A stretch of DNA of 64,000 nt from Crossaster papposus (Eukaryota > Echinodermata > Asteroidea > Velatida > Solasteridae). Both the position numbers and the translations under genes were made by a program. Every line of letters starts with the position of its first letter. Position 1 is the stretch's first letter. The stretch covers positions 1-64,000 of the forward strand of contig JBAIAA010000243.1 of the NCBI GenBank assembly GCA_037893245.1, in the 5' to 3' direction. Below, in pieces: positions 11,055 to 21,710 of this stretch. Under the pieces are notes generated by a model. That model had not been told where the DNA came from and did no database searches. It was given only the letters and a program-made list of their open reading frames with translations.

Positions 11055-11886
11055 CCTCGGTCACATTTGCCGCGGCGGCCGTGGGGTCTAACATATCTAC
11101 GGCTAGTAGCAAATAGAGGGCCGCCGCAGCATTCCCAGGGTCACATACTGTAGCAGTGATTATGTTAGGGTAGCCGCACGGCGTATTTTGAAAATGTGGA
11201 TACAGAAAACCTGCGGCTGTCGTACGGCCTTTGAAGTGATGACCCACGGTCGCCTTAGGGCGTCCCTGCGGCGGCCGTAGGTGTTTGACAAATACCAAGG
11301 CAGACGCAAGGTAGCCGCCAGGCGCCCGCAAGGCGGCCGCAGGGGGACCATACGGCGACCGTGCGGTATATAATCCGCTCCACGCACAACGCAGACTGCA
11401 ACGGGGGCCGTACGGATGGCGCGGGGCGGACGTACGGGAGCCGTGCGTGGGCCTCGCGTTGCCCGCAGGGTGTGCCACATACCGCAAGGCCACCGTACGG
11501 GGACCATAGGACCGCCTTAAGGCTGCCCTAGGGCGCCTGTGATTCCTGCGGCCGCCGCAATATTTTGGGGGTCCGCAAAAGTCAATTGTAATTCGGGCAG
11601 CTGCACGGCAAACGCAAGGCCACCGTACGCACGACGTATGGTCGCCGTGGAACCGCTTTACGGCATAGCTACGGTGTGTCTAATTGCTACGGCGAACCTA
11701 GAAAGAAAACAGTTATAACTCCGCGCTATGATCCCACGGTGACCCCTACGGCCTGTAAAAAATAGGAATACGCCCTAGGGCGACCCTGAGGCCACCGCAG
11801 ATCCTCTGCAGCCGCCGCAGGTATCTTTCGATTTCGGGGTGCTGCGGCTGCCGTATCCTAACCGTATAGAGCAAATGTGACTGAGG
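11055..11886. mobile_element. GC-rich TIR element made of degenerate CCGTA/GGCCGC words
   Basis: The ends are CCTCGGTCACATTTGC (11055-11070) and GCAAATGTGACTGAGG (11871-11886), inverted with one mismatch. The 800 bases between are strikingly GC-rich against AT-rich flanks. They consist mostly of variations on gccgtacgg, gcggccgta and ccgcagg in both orientations. The two overlapping minus-strand frames at 11020-11507 are a by-product of the base composition. A target duplication is not clear. Confidence 0.65.
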
Positions 11887-12367
11887 TCACCATTAGACCA
11901 ACCGTGTTTCTTAATTACCTTTTGAAAACGATGCTACATATTATATAACGTTGTTTGAAGAACCCCAGCCAATTACCTGGCTAATACCTAAAACGATGCG
12001 TTTCCATTGTTCAGGCTAACCACCATTTAACCGACTCCCGTTAACTTCAGCCAACGTGAAGTCAGTTAAATAATTAGTTACTGTCAGTGTTAGTTTACAT
12101 AATTATGGGGCTTCGTCTATTCAAGAACAAACATGGAGTTTTACCCCTGGTTCGAAATTATTCAAAACATTTGTTGTTAGTTTTAGTTTTACCATTAGTT
12201 TCGGTTTGAAAAATATTTCGCAGCATACTCATTATGATTACTTGACTAGACCACCGAAGTTTGTTTTTAAACATTTGTAAATAAATGCGCACCGTACCAA
12301 GTTGTACCGTTTCGCTAAGAAAACACGCTGACGTGGAACAGGTATCACGAGGGGAGAACTTCAATTC
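11887..12367. other. No gene seen
   Basis: AT-rich unique sequence between two TIR elements. Only short incidental frames, no motif recognised. Confidence 0.5.
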
Positions 12368-12370
12368 TTA

Positions 12371-12734
12371 AGGAGGGCATCCGTTCATACGTGATCCGTG
12401 ATCCGTGTCCGCGTCCGCGTACATGTCCGTGTATGCGTAAAGTGAACATCCATACGTGTTGACATACGTGAAAACACTCCTTTCCCCCTATGAAAATATG
12501 AAAAGCAATGTTCCACTGTCACCAAGGTCATCGAGGTCCTGCCAAGCTTCAAAATAACACGTTCGTGTCAGTGTCAGTGTTATTGAAAATTGCTCACTGC
12601 GCGATTGCTCGCAGACGCGGACGCGGACACGTACACGGAACGAATCAATGGATGCTTCGCAATGTTTTCCCATGTGAGCGATTGTTAACGGACGCGGACG
12701 CGGACACGGATCACGTATGACTGGAAGCCCTCCT
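12371..12734. mobile_element. Small TIR element, PIF/Harbinger-like
   Basis: The inverted ends begin AGGAGGGC and share CATACGTGATCCGTG further in. They are flanked by the 3-bp direct repeat TTA at 12368-12370 and 12735-12737, the target size used by PIF/Harbinger elements. The subterminal parts are strings of tccgcg/gacgcgga words. No transposase is present, so it would be a non-autonomous copy. Confidence 0.65.
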
Positions 12735-13071
12735 TTATTCATACAAACTTGGCAACTAGGCAAACACGGGTGATGTCTAGAAATGAAACCCGCCCGTTTA
12801 TTACCTGCAGGCAAACAAAAGACGATAATCGATAGAGTATCTCGATATTAAAAAGGCAGTTTGGCTGGACAATAATTGTGAGCGACATTTATTAAATTGA
12901 CATTCCATGCAAACCAATTCCACACAATAATTATTGTTACGGTTACTGTGGAAACTTACTACGACAAACTTTAATTTTGTAGACGTGATCAATGCTCATC
13001 ATACTATACAAGGGAGTGGTGGGGTTTCTGTTTTGGACGAAGATACCGAAGTGAGGAACTGTTGGCTGGAA

Positions 13072-13276
13072 ATGAAAAACCCGCGTAAAATGTTGGTGTT
13101 GGTTTTAGCTTTTGGGTTTCTTAGTTCCCTCTCTTTGCAACCTGTACAAGGGAAGATGTGTAGCGCCATGATCAAGGCTGCACCCGGTGATAATCTGACC
13201 AAGCTTCGTGACAAGGCTTTCGCGGCCTTCAGAACCGAGTGCCGTGGTAAACGAGGCAATCTAAACGACACCAAAT
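13072..13276 (+). CDS. First coding exon of an unrecognised secreted protein
   Basis: ATG at 13072 (G at -3) opens a frame of 68 codons plus one base, ending at a consensus donor AAT|GTAAGT. The N-terminus is a signal peptide: basic MKNPRK, hydrophobic core MLVLVLAFGFLSSLSL, and likely cleavage after PVQG or nearby. The mature part has two cysteines and a basic, charged stretch (GDNLTKLRDKAFAAFRTECRGKRGN). I do not recognise the family. The donor is phase 1, the same as exon 1 of the Methyltransf_FA gene at 30712. It could therefore be an alternative first exon of that gene, or the 5' end of a separate gene broken by the repeats that follow. No next exon could be placed between 13277 and 30700. 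Confidence 0.55.
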
Positions 13277-13825
13277 GTAAGTGATTCTTACTTCGTTAAA
13301 ATTGCAATTCCAAGCCCAACTGATAAATTTATAGGGTAATTGTTAGTGATTAATCCTAGCATAATCCTTATACATAACAAATCGGGAGCTAGGCGTGGCA
13401 GATACTAAAACAGTCTTATTAAAAGACTATTATGTAAGACTTTGAAGTCTAAAACTCTAAAAGTGCATTTGGCAGGGAAAAGAATTCCATAATTATTGAA
13501 ACATAATTGAAATTAAAAGTACTTTGGGGGGTTCTTATGGAGCATGCAAAGGCGTTTTTTCTGTATTAAATTTAGAAATGTCATTATGAAATTTGTAATT
13601 TGGGAAGATTATCATGTACGAAGGCCACTTTTTTATTTTCAATACGGTGAAAGCTGTCGTCATACTCCCACTTTGTTTTCCTTGTTCAATTTCCGACTCT
13701 TGTTCTTTATATTTTATATCATTCTTTCTCACTTTTCAATCATCCATGATTCAAACCCAACCCATCAGTGTAGAGGGCGTATTTGACCCTTTGTTCCAGT
13801 TAGTACTAGGGTCATATCCCTAGAC
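13277..13825. other. Intron-like sequence, no gene seen
   Basis: AT-rich sequence after the donor at 13277. The two overlapping plus-strand frames at 13544-13823 show no domain. Confidence 0.5.
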
Positions 13826-14752
13826 CCGTGACCATTTTCATGTCATACTTTACAAAATAAGACGATATGTACTGGTAGTCTATTGCGATGCAAGTGCATG
13901 TACACTTTAATGTCATTTGACATGTACAACCTGTTTCCGACAGATTTGCTACTTGGTGTATTCAAATATCTTATATTATTCACCTCAGTCTAGTTCACCA
14001 TTGAAATATTTGGGTCATAACAGTACATGTCTGACTTTAACTCGATATACGGAACAAACACACGGGAAAGATAACATGAATGTGTCAATTAGTATTTGTG
14101 AAACAAAATGATACCATGTCCATAAATCGTAAATGTCATTACATGTATTTGACATTTGTTTCTGTTTACTCGACCAACGTAATTTTTAACTTCTTCAATA
14201 ATTTGAACTCACACTTCAGAAAAACAAAAATCGTTTAAACATAATACAAAGTTACTTACTTTTATTTAATACAAACAAAAAGTGCGGCAGAATTGTCTTC
14301 TCGGATTGACGTTATTGTCAAGACCCTTTGTTTTCGGTGAAACGAAACGAAAAATCGGATCGTACACAAAAAAACATCGAGTGATGTCGTTATAGTTTTG
14401 TTCTATGTGGATGATTGGTTAAAGGCATATTTTATTTAAAATGAAAACTCGGAGCTCGTTTTTACATGGATGTGTATAAACAACAGTATGTAATATTAAT
14501 AGCTTAATTGCTATTCTGATGCCACACGTCGACGCACGGCAAAAAAAAGATAAAACAACTTCATTTGAAGCTCTGTGAGTACTTAGGCGGAAGACTATGC
14601 AATAACCAATACAGTTTTATAAATATTTTAAAGTAATATATTTATAAAGGATTGAACAAGAACAACATAAAACACCTTTGAATTTGTACGATGTGTTATA
14701 TTTAAAATATTTGTTATATATTTTAGGATTTATATAGTTGTTGGTTCATATA
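13826..14752 (+). repeat. About 930-bp dispersed repeat, copy 1
   Basis: It is nearly identical to 33838-34785 in the same orientation, from ccgtgaccattttcatg to ggatttatatagttgttgg. The second copy has one insertion of about 30 bases near 34465. The interior includes a frame (13917-14111) without known domains. There are no obvious terminal repeats, so the element type is unknown. Confidence 0.8.
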
Positions 14753-15589
14753 AAAAAAATGAATGTTTACAAACTCCAACCAGGCGTATTACTATTAGTG
14801 TAGGCTGTTATGTAGGATTTCAAAGTTGTGCATTTTTGTTTGTTAAGGATGCATTTTTTTTGTTTCATTGGAAAGAGTAGACATCCAGGTTTCAGAAAAG
14901 TATTGGTAACATTTTTTTCCATTAACCGTATGGCCGCCATCTTAGATTTCAAAATGGCCGCCATTTTTTAACCAAATATTAAATAAATCAAAGTATTAAT
15001 GCTATACGAAGTTCATTTTACTGACATTTATTTTAATTTATTAAGCCAAGGAGTTACAGATACAATTAGTATTGATTGATACCATCTCACTGGTTGATAG
15101 CCATCTTGAATTTCAAAATGGCCGCCACCTTAGGACAATGTTTTATAACCCAGGACTGGAATTTTGTATGAACTCCATTTTGGTGTAAATACCCACATGT
15201 ATTATGCTAAGGAGTTCAAAAACATACTATTGACTTGCTAATATATCTCTATTAGGATGAAAAGTCTTAAATTTCAAAATGGCCTCCATTTTAGAATCAG
15301 TTTGCTTAAAAACTTAGAATGTGAATGCCATAATCAACATTGAGTTTGCCAAGAAGATGCAATATTAATTTGTAAACTCCTTACCATATTCATATCAGAT
15401 TCTAAAACTTGGTCATTGAAAGGAATCTGTAATTCCCTTGTAGGTTAGCATGGTTAAAATGCTCTCCATCTCAAAGAAGTACTAATACTAATTATCATCT
15501 CCCAAGTGAGATATGAAAACATTATTGAAGTTACAATGTAGGCCGAATTTACATTTTTAAAAGTCAAATACAAATTGATGTTTGAATAA

Positions 15590-15660
15590 TTGTTATATTA
15601 TATATATATTTTTTTTATTATTATTAATTTATTTATGTTTTTATTTATTTGTTTGGGGGA
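15590..15660. repeat. AT-rich low-complexity tract
   Basis: Mostly tat, att and ttat words. Nothing coding. Confidence 0.8.
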
Positions 15661-16044
15661 GCATGGGGCTCTTATTTTTCTTTGTATAGTTAACCAGATC
15701 AAAAAAATAGGGGTGCGATGATTAAGGTCAACAATGTTTTACTTTGATAATGCAGATGATATTCTCAGATTCTCAGATATTATTTGGCCTTGGTGCCCTA
15801 CCTACTGGCCTTGGTGCCCTCCATAATGTTGCTTCATTCAAGGCCAAGGTGGTTTTGCCCTATTACCAAATGCAAGGCTTGCAGCTCCACCCAATTCACT
15901 GACCAACGAGGACACAACTACGTCTATGGTGATACTCATCAAAGTCCACCTCTGGATATTAACGCGAAGGTGAAGCTTAAGGTGCACATGAAGCTGGGGG
16001 GAGGTTGAGCAGAAAATACCGTATATACATGTACAGGTGAAATT

Positions 16045-17626
16045 TTAAAAAAATACTCCAATCTTGGAGCTAGTAGTAGGGGGGAGGGAGACAAGTGCCC
16101 GAAAGACCCCCACTAATGGAGCTGAGATGACATCTACAGAAAGAGCATTCCACTGCCGGACAACTGTAGGCATGAAGGTGAACTTATGGAGGAATGGGTT
16201 GTGAGAAACTGGTATCCAGACTGATGGTACTTTCTTAGCCTGGTATCTGTCATTGGGGTCAGGTACAGGATCCTTGTTTATGGCAATGAGCTCGTGGGGA
16301 ATTGTGTACATCATAATGTCGAAGGCTGCTCCCCTTCTAGCTTGAAGTGAAGGCCCCTGCAGGTTTTGTAGCATTGCAGTAAAACTTTCAGTGCGCTGAT
16401 GTCATGTTCTGCACAAATCTAGCTGCTCTCCTCTGGATGGCTTCTACTTGATTGATGGGAGTTGGATGATGGAGATTCCAAACTGTTCAGCAATATTATA
16501 AATGTGGCCTGACCAGAGAGATGTAAGCTTGTTTTTTTCTGCAGCCGTGGGTTACAGTGTCTTAGATTCCTCTTAATTAACCCCAGCATCCGGTTGGCTT
16601 TCAAAGTGATGACATGTGTGTATTCCAGGAAAGTTTGGAGTTGAAAGACAGTCCCAGATATGGATGTTTATCAACAGATGTCCATACATCAGCACCCAAG
16701 TGGTAGTCAAAGCCGATGTTGTTTTTCAGGTGGGAAACTTGCATCACATGGCATTTGTCGATGTTAAACTTTATCTGCCATTTGGCTGACCAAGAATACA
16801 GCTGAATCAAGATCTTTTTTGAAGAGCTCTGCATTCATCCACATTGTTAATAGAACGGTGCATAAAACATTCGATGTGATGGGGATTGATACACCATTGG
16901 TGAATGTGAGAAATAACAATGGCCCTAACAACGTGCCTTGGGGAACTCCAGAAAGAACATCTGACCACTCCGAAGCTTCGCCACCGACCAAAACTCGCAG
17001 GCTTCTTTGGGTGAGGAGGTTGCTGAACCACTTCAGAAGTGAGCCACGAAATCCGCAATGATATAGTTTTAAAAAGGAGGAGCCTTTGGTAGAGTTCTCT
17101 ATCAAAAGCTTTAGAGAAGTTAAGAATGATGAAATCTGTTTGCTTTCTGTCATCCAGGGCCTCAGCAAGTTCATGAGTTGTAATGATAAGCTGTGATTGA
17201 AAGGAGCGGCCAGGGCAAATGCCAAGTTGACTTTTGAAAAAATATGTTGGGAGTTTCATAATGATCCATCACAGGGCTACAAATAATATGCTCAAGTATT
17301 TTACATGATATTGATTTGAGTGATACGGGTCGGTATTTGGCGGCTTCACTGCGATACCAGTAGTATGTAGCGCCAGAAATTGTTTTTATGTTTGTCATAG
17401 GATGCGGTTGGTGTATGACCAGTAGTAGGCTGGGATCTTTCTTCATTGCGGAATGACATAAAATGATCCCAGTCATCCTTTTGTCAGCTTTTGCCTTCTT
17501 GTACATTCTGGCCTTCTTTCTGATCATACGTTTGAGGGAAGGTGTAATACATGGCCGGTGGGCACGAGATCCTACAATCATACTAGGGGTGTTTTTCTTC
17601 ATTGTCTGCAGAATAAAATTCTTCAA
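16045..17626 (-). pseudogene. Non-LTR retrotransposon reverse transcriptase (CR1/L2/Jockey group), decayed
   Basis: Reading leftward from 17626, a post-endonuclease linker contains RAHRPCITPSLKRMIRKKAR. The RT fingers follow with KYRPVSLKSISCKILEHII, then a palm-A region reading FIILNFSKAFD (consensus has D where N stands). The segment LSGVPQGTLLGPLLFL is intact at about 16915-16965. The YADD box region is replaced and out of frame. The thumb (KANRMLGLIKRNLRHCNPRLQKK, about 16540-16604) and C-terminal VRQWNAL (near 16125-16150) remain. Several frame changes make it dead. The APE endonuclease end is missing, so the copy is 5'-truncated, as usual for LINEs. Confidence 0.85.
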
Positions 17627-17844
17627 CAGGAGCCAGTTCTCATTGGTTGATCGCCCAGGTGCCTCGCTAAAACAAATTATTCTTGAAAGGTTACAAAATC
17701 CGATCTCACACCTATGTCACATTTGCTGTAAAAAAACAGATTCTTTTAGGTGCCTTCTTGTTGACTGCAGGCTGGAAGTCAATGTCACTCAATACCGCCT
17801 CATGATCACTAATAATACCTTCCACTATCCGGGTGTTGCTTGCG

Positions 17845-17911
17845 ATAGGGGGAGGGGGGAGGAAGGGGGGGGGGAGAGGGGGGGGGGGGGGGGGGGAGGG
17901 GGGGGGGGAGT
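17845..17911 (+). repeat. G-rich tract
   Basis: Nearly uninterrupted G runs with a few A bases over about 65 nt. It could form G-quadruplexes. Frames across it are not genes. Confidence 0.9.
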
Positions 17912-18519
17912 TGATAGCCTGAGGCTGGCATTGGTACATACAGGGTTAAGTAACCCCAACAGCACCCTTATTGACAGCTCTCATATTGTCATGTTATTAC
18001 AGATTACCAAAAGGGTCAACAATTTAATTAGCATATTATAAAACATCTGGTACAAGTAAAAACAGCATCAAAAGCAAATTATTATTGTCAAGTTTATAAT
18101 TTACATTTATAGCTGTGCAATTACACCTGCCAGTCTAAGATTGCCACCAAGTTTGACTTCATATGTTGCTCAGAACAAAAGTTATAGGGTAAAATCCTCT
18201 AGAAATGGCGGCCATTTTAAAATCCAAGATGGCGGTCATACGTATATAGCTATAAACTTAGTTTTGATACTTTTGAACTCCCTGGTATTGAAAACAAAGG
18301 CTTTGCCACCAAGTTTGACTCCATATGTTGCTCAGAACCAAAGTTATAGGGCAAATTCTTTTGAAAACGGCGGCCATTTTGAAATTCAAGATGGCGGCCA
18401 TACGTTTGACGGACAAAAATGTTACCAATACTTTTCTGAGAGCTGAGAGTCTACTCTAGCCAATGAAACCAAAAAAAGCATCCTTAGCACACAACAAATA
18501 TATATACATAGCATCCTAC

Positions 18520-19105
18520 ACTATATAGTCCAGGAAAAATAAGTTTTGACCTCAAACAAATTGCAACAAATTGTTTTTCACCACAGTGCACTTCTATAAG
18601 GTCCCTAGAATTACATACTAAAAGTCTACAAAAATCCAAGTGGTGGAAATATGACTAATTTGCATAAATCGTTAATCCCTGCCGCGTAATATATTTATTC
18701 CCATATTTGGGTATATATATATATTTTTCATTTTTTGAAAAGTTTATTTTGGTGATTCTACTTAGGCCTACATCATATCCTTACTTCAATAACATTTGCT
18801 AAATCATATAGCCTAAGTGACTGAATAATTATGAGAACATAAGAATTATCAAAAATGACAACTTCGTGACCCTATAAATGTGCGCACATTACACTGTCTC
18901 CAGATATCAAGTAGTCAGTATTGGTGAGCTTAAAATTCACCAAGTTGCTTACTGGCACAGTTATCATATTAAAACCTTATGAAAAATCATAGGAACAATG
19001 ATAACATTGTGATATTTAGCCCAGCAAACAAAAACTGGAGGAAAATGGTGTGTCCATAAATTGGGCGAAAAAAGTAGTTGCCTAGTTGTCTGGGTGCTGA
19101 TAATT
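18520..19105. other. No gene seen
   Basis: AT-rich unique sequence with a small tatata tract near 18711-18724. No protein or RNA signal recognised. Confidence 0.5.
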
Positions 19106-19287
19106 TCTAGCAAACGCACGAAATGATTTGGAGCGCACGAAATAATTTCGAGCGCACGAAATAAAGTATTTCAAGCGCACGAAATGATTTCGAGGGCACG
19201 AAAAGATTTCGATTGCACAGAATCATTTCGATTGCACGAAATGATTTCGAGCGCACGAAATGATTTCGAGCGCACAACTCACAAACA
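19106..19287. repeat. gcgcacgaaatgatttcga tandem array, outer piece
   Basis: About nine imperfect copies of a 19-base unit built on the palindrome GAAATGATTTC with gcgcac spacers, starting tttctagcaaacgc. It ends where the TIR beginning tacggagcccctaaaggg starts, so the larger element apparently inserted into an older array of its own family. Confidence 0.75.
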
Positions 19288-19561
19288 GATTAGTACGGAG
19301 CCCCTAAAGGGACATAGGACGAATAAAAATCACCGTGACGAAATAATTTGAGTTTTTATTTCGTGCGCTCGAAATCATTTCGTGCCCACGAAATCATTTC
19401 GTGCACTCGAAATAACTTATTTCGTGAGCTCGAAATGATTTCGTGCCCACGAAATGATTTTGTGCGCTCGAAAAAAATCTGTTCGTGAGCTCGAAATTAT
19501 TTCGTGCAATCGAAATCATTTCGTGCAATCGAAATCATTTCGGGCGTTTGCTAGAAATCGG

Positions 19562-19953
19562 TATTAAAGGTAGTATACACCATTGGTCATTGCTTGAATT
19601 ATCATGAATGAGTAGATTTGGGGGGTTGTATTTTATAGTAAATATCGTTTAACTGAGCTGTCCGAAGTTTTAGAATCATGGATGCCGAGAAAAGCACGAA
19701 AAACAGCGGGTTTTTTCAACCAGCGTCGAGCAGTTATTCTTATGTTATCTTTGCTTTTTCGCGATTGCCGTCCGGCGAGCGCGAATTTTTCATTATAAAA
19801 TTCTATTTTCCGGAATAATTACAGGATATCTAGCGCAATCCTTTTGCTGGATGCTCAGAATCAACATTTACTTTCAGATGAATAAGATATTTCTTAATAA
19901 TTTGGTAGTAAATATTTTCGATATCTGCAAATGGTGTATACTACCTTTAAGCA
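19562..19953. mobile_element. piggyBac-like MITE with TTAA target
   Basis: Inverted ends AGGTAGTATACACCAT / ATGGTGTATACTACCT are flanked on both sides by TTAA, the hallmark target of piggyBac transposases. The related locus at 33486-33500 lacks the insertion. About 385 bp, non-coding. Confidence 0.8.
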
Positions 19954-20112
19954 GGTACATGTAGTAGGCTAGTCTTGCTCCAAGACCGAGTTGTTCATTT
20001 GTTCCGGGCGCGCCGTCCGTCTAAGCAGTTCATCAATCATCAATACTCCGAAAAGGGGCTTATTGAGGGCGCCCTTGATTATCACGAGATTTGTTTCACA
20101 GCTCGGTCTTGA

Positions 20113-20599
20113 CCATAGAGCTATATTAAATTACTAGAGCGCTAACAAGATTTTATTCTTACGCGCATAGATACTTTGATTCCATTCTGCGCGAACACAT
20201 TTTGAATTCATGTGGGTACATAATGAAAATAGATGGATTGAATTTTGAAAGTGTATTTTAAATGCAACGCGCGTGCAGTAGAACAGACGCAAACAACTTA
20301 CGCGCGTCATGCAAGTTTTTTAAAAAGGCAAGGCAAAAAACACCTGCAGCGCAAGAATACGCACACGCATTTGCGCTGTTTGCGCTCATTTGCTAATCGA
20401 GCGTTTCGGTTTGGGGCGTAAGTCGGCTTCGGTAACGCACTGTATAAAATACAAACGCAGATATGCAAATAGCCGTAAAAAAGCCGCACACAATTGAATT
20501 TTGAGGTTTCCATAAGTTCGTGCACACACATGGATGCGCCCAGCTCGCATTACTTTGTACATCGAGCCAGCGCTCTAGTAAGTTTAATATAGCTCTGTG
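20113..20599. mobile_element. Nested TIR element, catagagctatatt ends
   Basis: It begins ccatagagctatattaaatt and ends with the inverse (aatatagctctgtgg), with agagcgct just inside each end. Related copies or ends occur near 22445-22490, 27098-27240 and 33666-33830. The middle contains the word aaatacaaacgcagatatgc, shared with the copy at 22325. No coding sequence. Confidence 0.7.
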
Positions 20600-21333
20600 G
20601 TCTTGACGCAAGGGTCAAGTGAACCCGTAAAATCCGAGGACATTTCAAGCATAGCTCAAATAGCAGCCTCGACTCCATGGGCGCGTGCGCGTTCCTTCAC
20701 AAACCCTGGCCGTGAAGAATGCGTAAACGACGCTGACTGGCTTTTTAGTGCGTACTCGCCCCCGCATGCGCGCTGAGTCGTTTTCATGTAATGTAGTTTA
20801 CAATTTACACGCTGTGTGCTTCCCATAAATTGCACATGGCACCATTGCACAAATGTGGCTTCTTACACGTCCGCAAAAGGCGAACAATTTTCAGGTGTAT
20901 CATGCTGCCATGGCAGCCGAAAAGTCTTCGCCTTTTGCGGACGTGTAAGAAACCACATTTGTGCAATGGTGCCGTGTGAAATTTATGGGAAACACAGAGC
21001 GTGTATATCGCGATCGTAAACTATACATTAAATGAAAATGACTCAGCGCGCATGTGGAGGCGAGTAGCTATTTGAGCTATGCTTGGAATGTCCTTGGAAT
21101 GTCCTCGGAATTTTACGGGTTCACGTAACCCTTGCGTCAAGATCGAGTTGTGAAACAAATCTCGTGATAATTAAGGGCGCCCTCAATAAGTCCGTTTTCG
21201 GAGTATTGATGATTGATGAGCTGCATAGACGGACGGCGCTCCCGGAACAAATAAACAACTCGGTCTTGGAGCAAGACTAGCCTACTCCATGTACCTACTT
21301 AATGCTGACACAACGTCATATTTACTTAACCGA

Positions 21334-21600
21334 TTTCTAGCAAACGCACAAAATGATTTCGAGCGCAGGAAATGATATCGAGCGCACGAAATAAAGTATT
21401 TCGAGCGCACGAAATGATTTCGAGCTCAAGAAATGATTTCGAGCGCACGAAAAAAAGTATTTCGAGCGCACGAAATGATTTCGTGGGCAAGAAATCATTT
21501 CGAGCTCACGAAATAAGTTATTTCGAGTGCACGAAATGATTTCGTGGGCACGAAATGATTTCGAGCGCACGAAATAAAAAACTCAAATTATTTCGTCACA
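21334..21600. repeat. cgaaat-type tandem array, right arm
   Basis: About 14 copies of a 19-base unit, tttcgagcgcacgaaatga and variants. The spacer alternates between gcgcac, gctcac and gggcac. It mirrors 19355-19555. The long minus-strand frame here is a repeat translation (ARNHFVRSK-like), not a gene. Confidence 0.85.
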
Positions 21601-21710
21601 GTGATTTGTATTCGTCATATGTCCCTTTAGGGGCTCCGTAGTACTCCCCCAATCTTGGTGAACGCTAGGAAAAGGACGCTCAATAAATGAGCGAAGACCG
21701 CAAATACCCC

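Larger units (their letters stand above)
14790..18510. mobile_element. Mirrored element with ATGGCGGCC-rich arms, interrupted by a LINE
   Basis: The left arm (14790-15300) and right arm (18110-18510) are reverse complements. In the right arm these read ccaatgaaacc, gcatcctta and aatgttaccaatacttttctg, and all occur inverted on the left. Each arm is itself a tandem of units of about 165 bp containing caagatggcggccat-type words. A dead LINE and poly-G tract fill the middle. No DDE transposase was seen. Confidence 0.65.
19295..21652. mobile_element. Large palindromic element with cgaaat-array arms
   Basis: The ends are TACGGAGCCCCTAAAGGGAC and its inverse (left near 19295, right ending near 21652). 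Next inward come arrays of cgtgcgctcgaaatcattt units (19355-19555 and 21334-21600), then an inverted pair agtaggctagtcttgctcca (left near 19965, right near 21265). The innermost inverted pair surrounds a centre near 20905, where the tccgcaaaaggcgaa word at 20868 meets its complement at 20943. The left arm is enlarged by two nested elements (19562-19953 and 20113-20599). No transposase was found, so it is a foldback or non-autonomous element. Confidence 0.75.

Noticed and set aside
11020..11507. Long minus-strand frame of 157 codons rich in Arg, Pro and Ala
   Set aside because: It is the translation of a GC-word repeat inside a TIR element; overlapping frames are equally open and no domain is present.
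15784..16008. 74-codon frame with two CxxC-like pairs
   Set aside because: No zinc-finger spacing, sits between LINE remnants; not supported.
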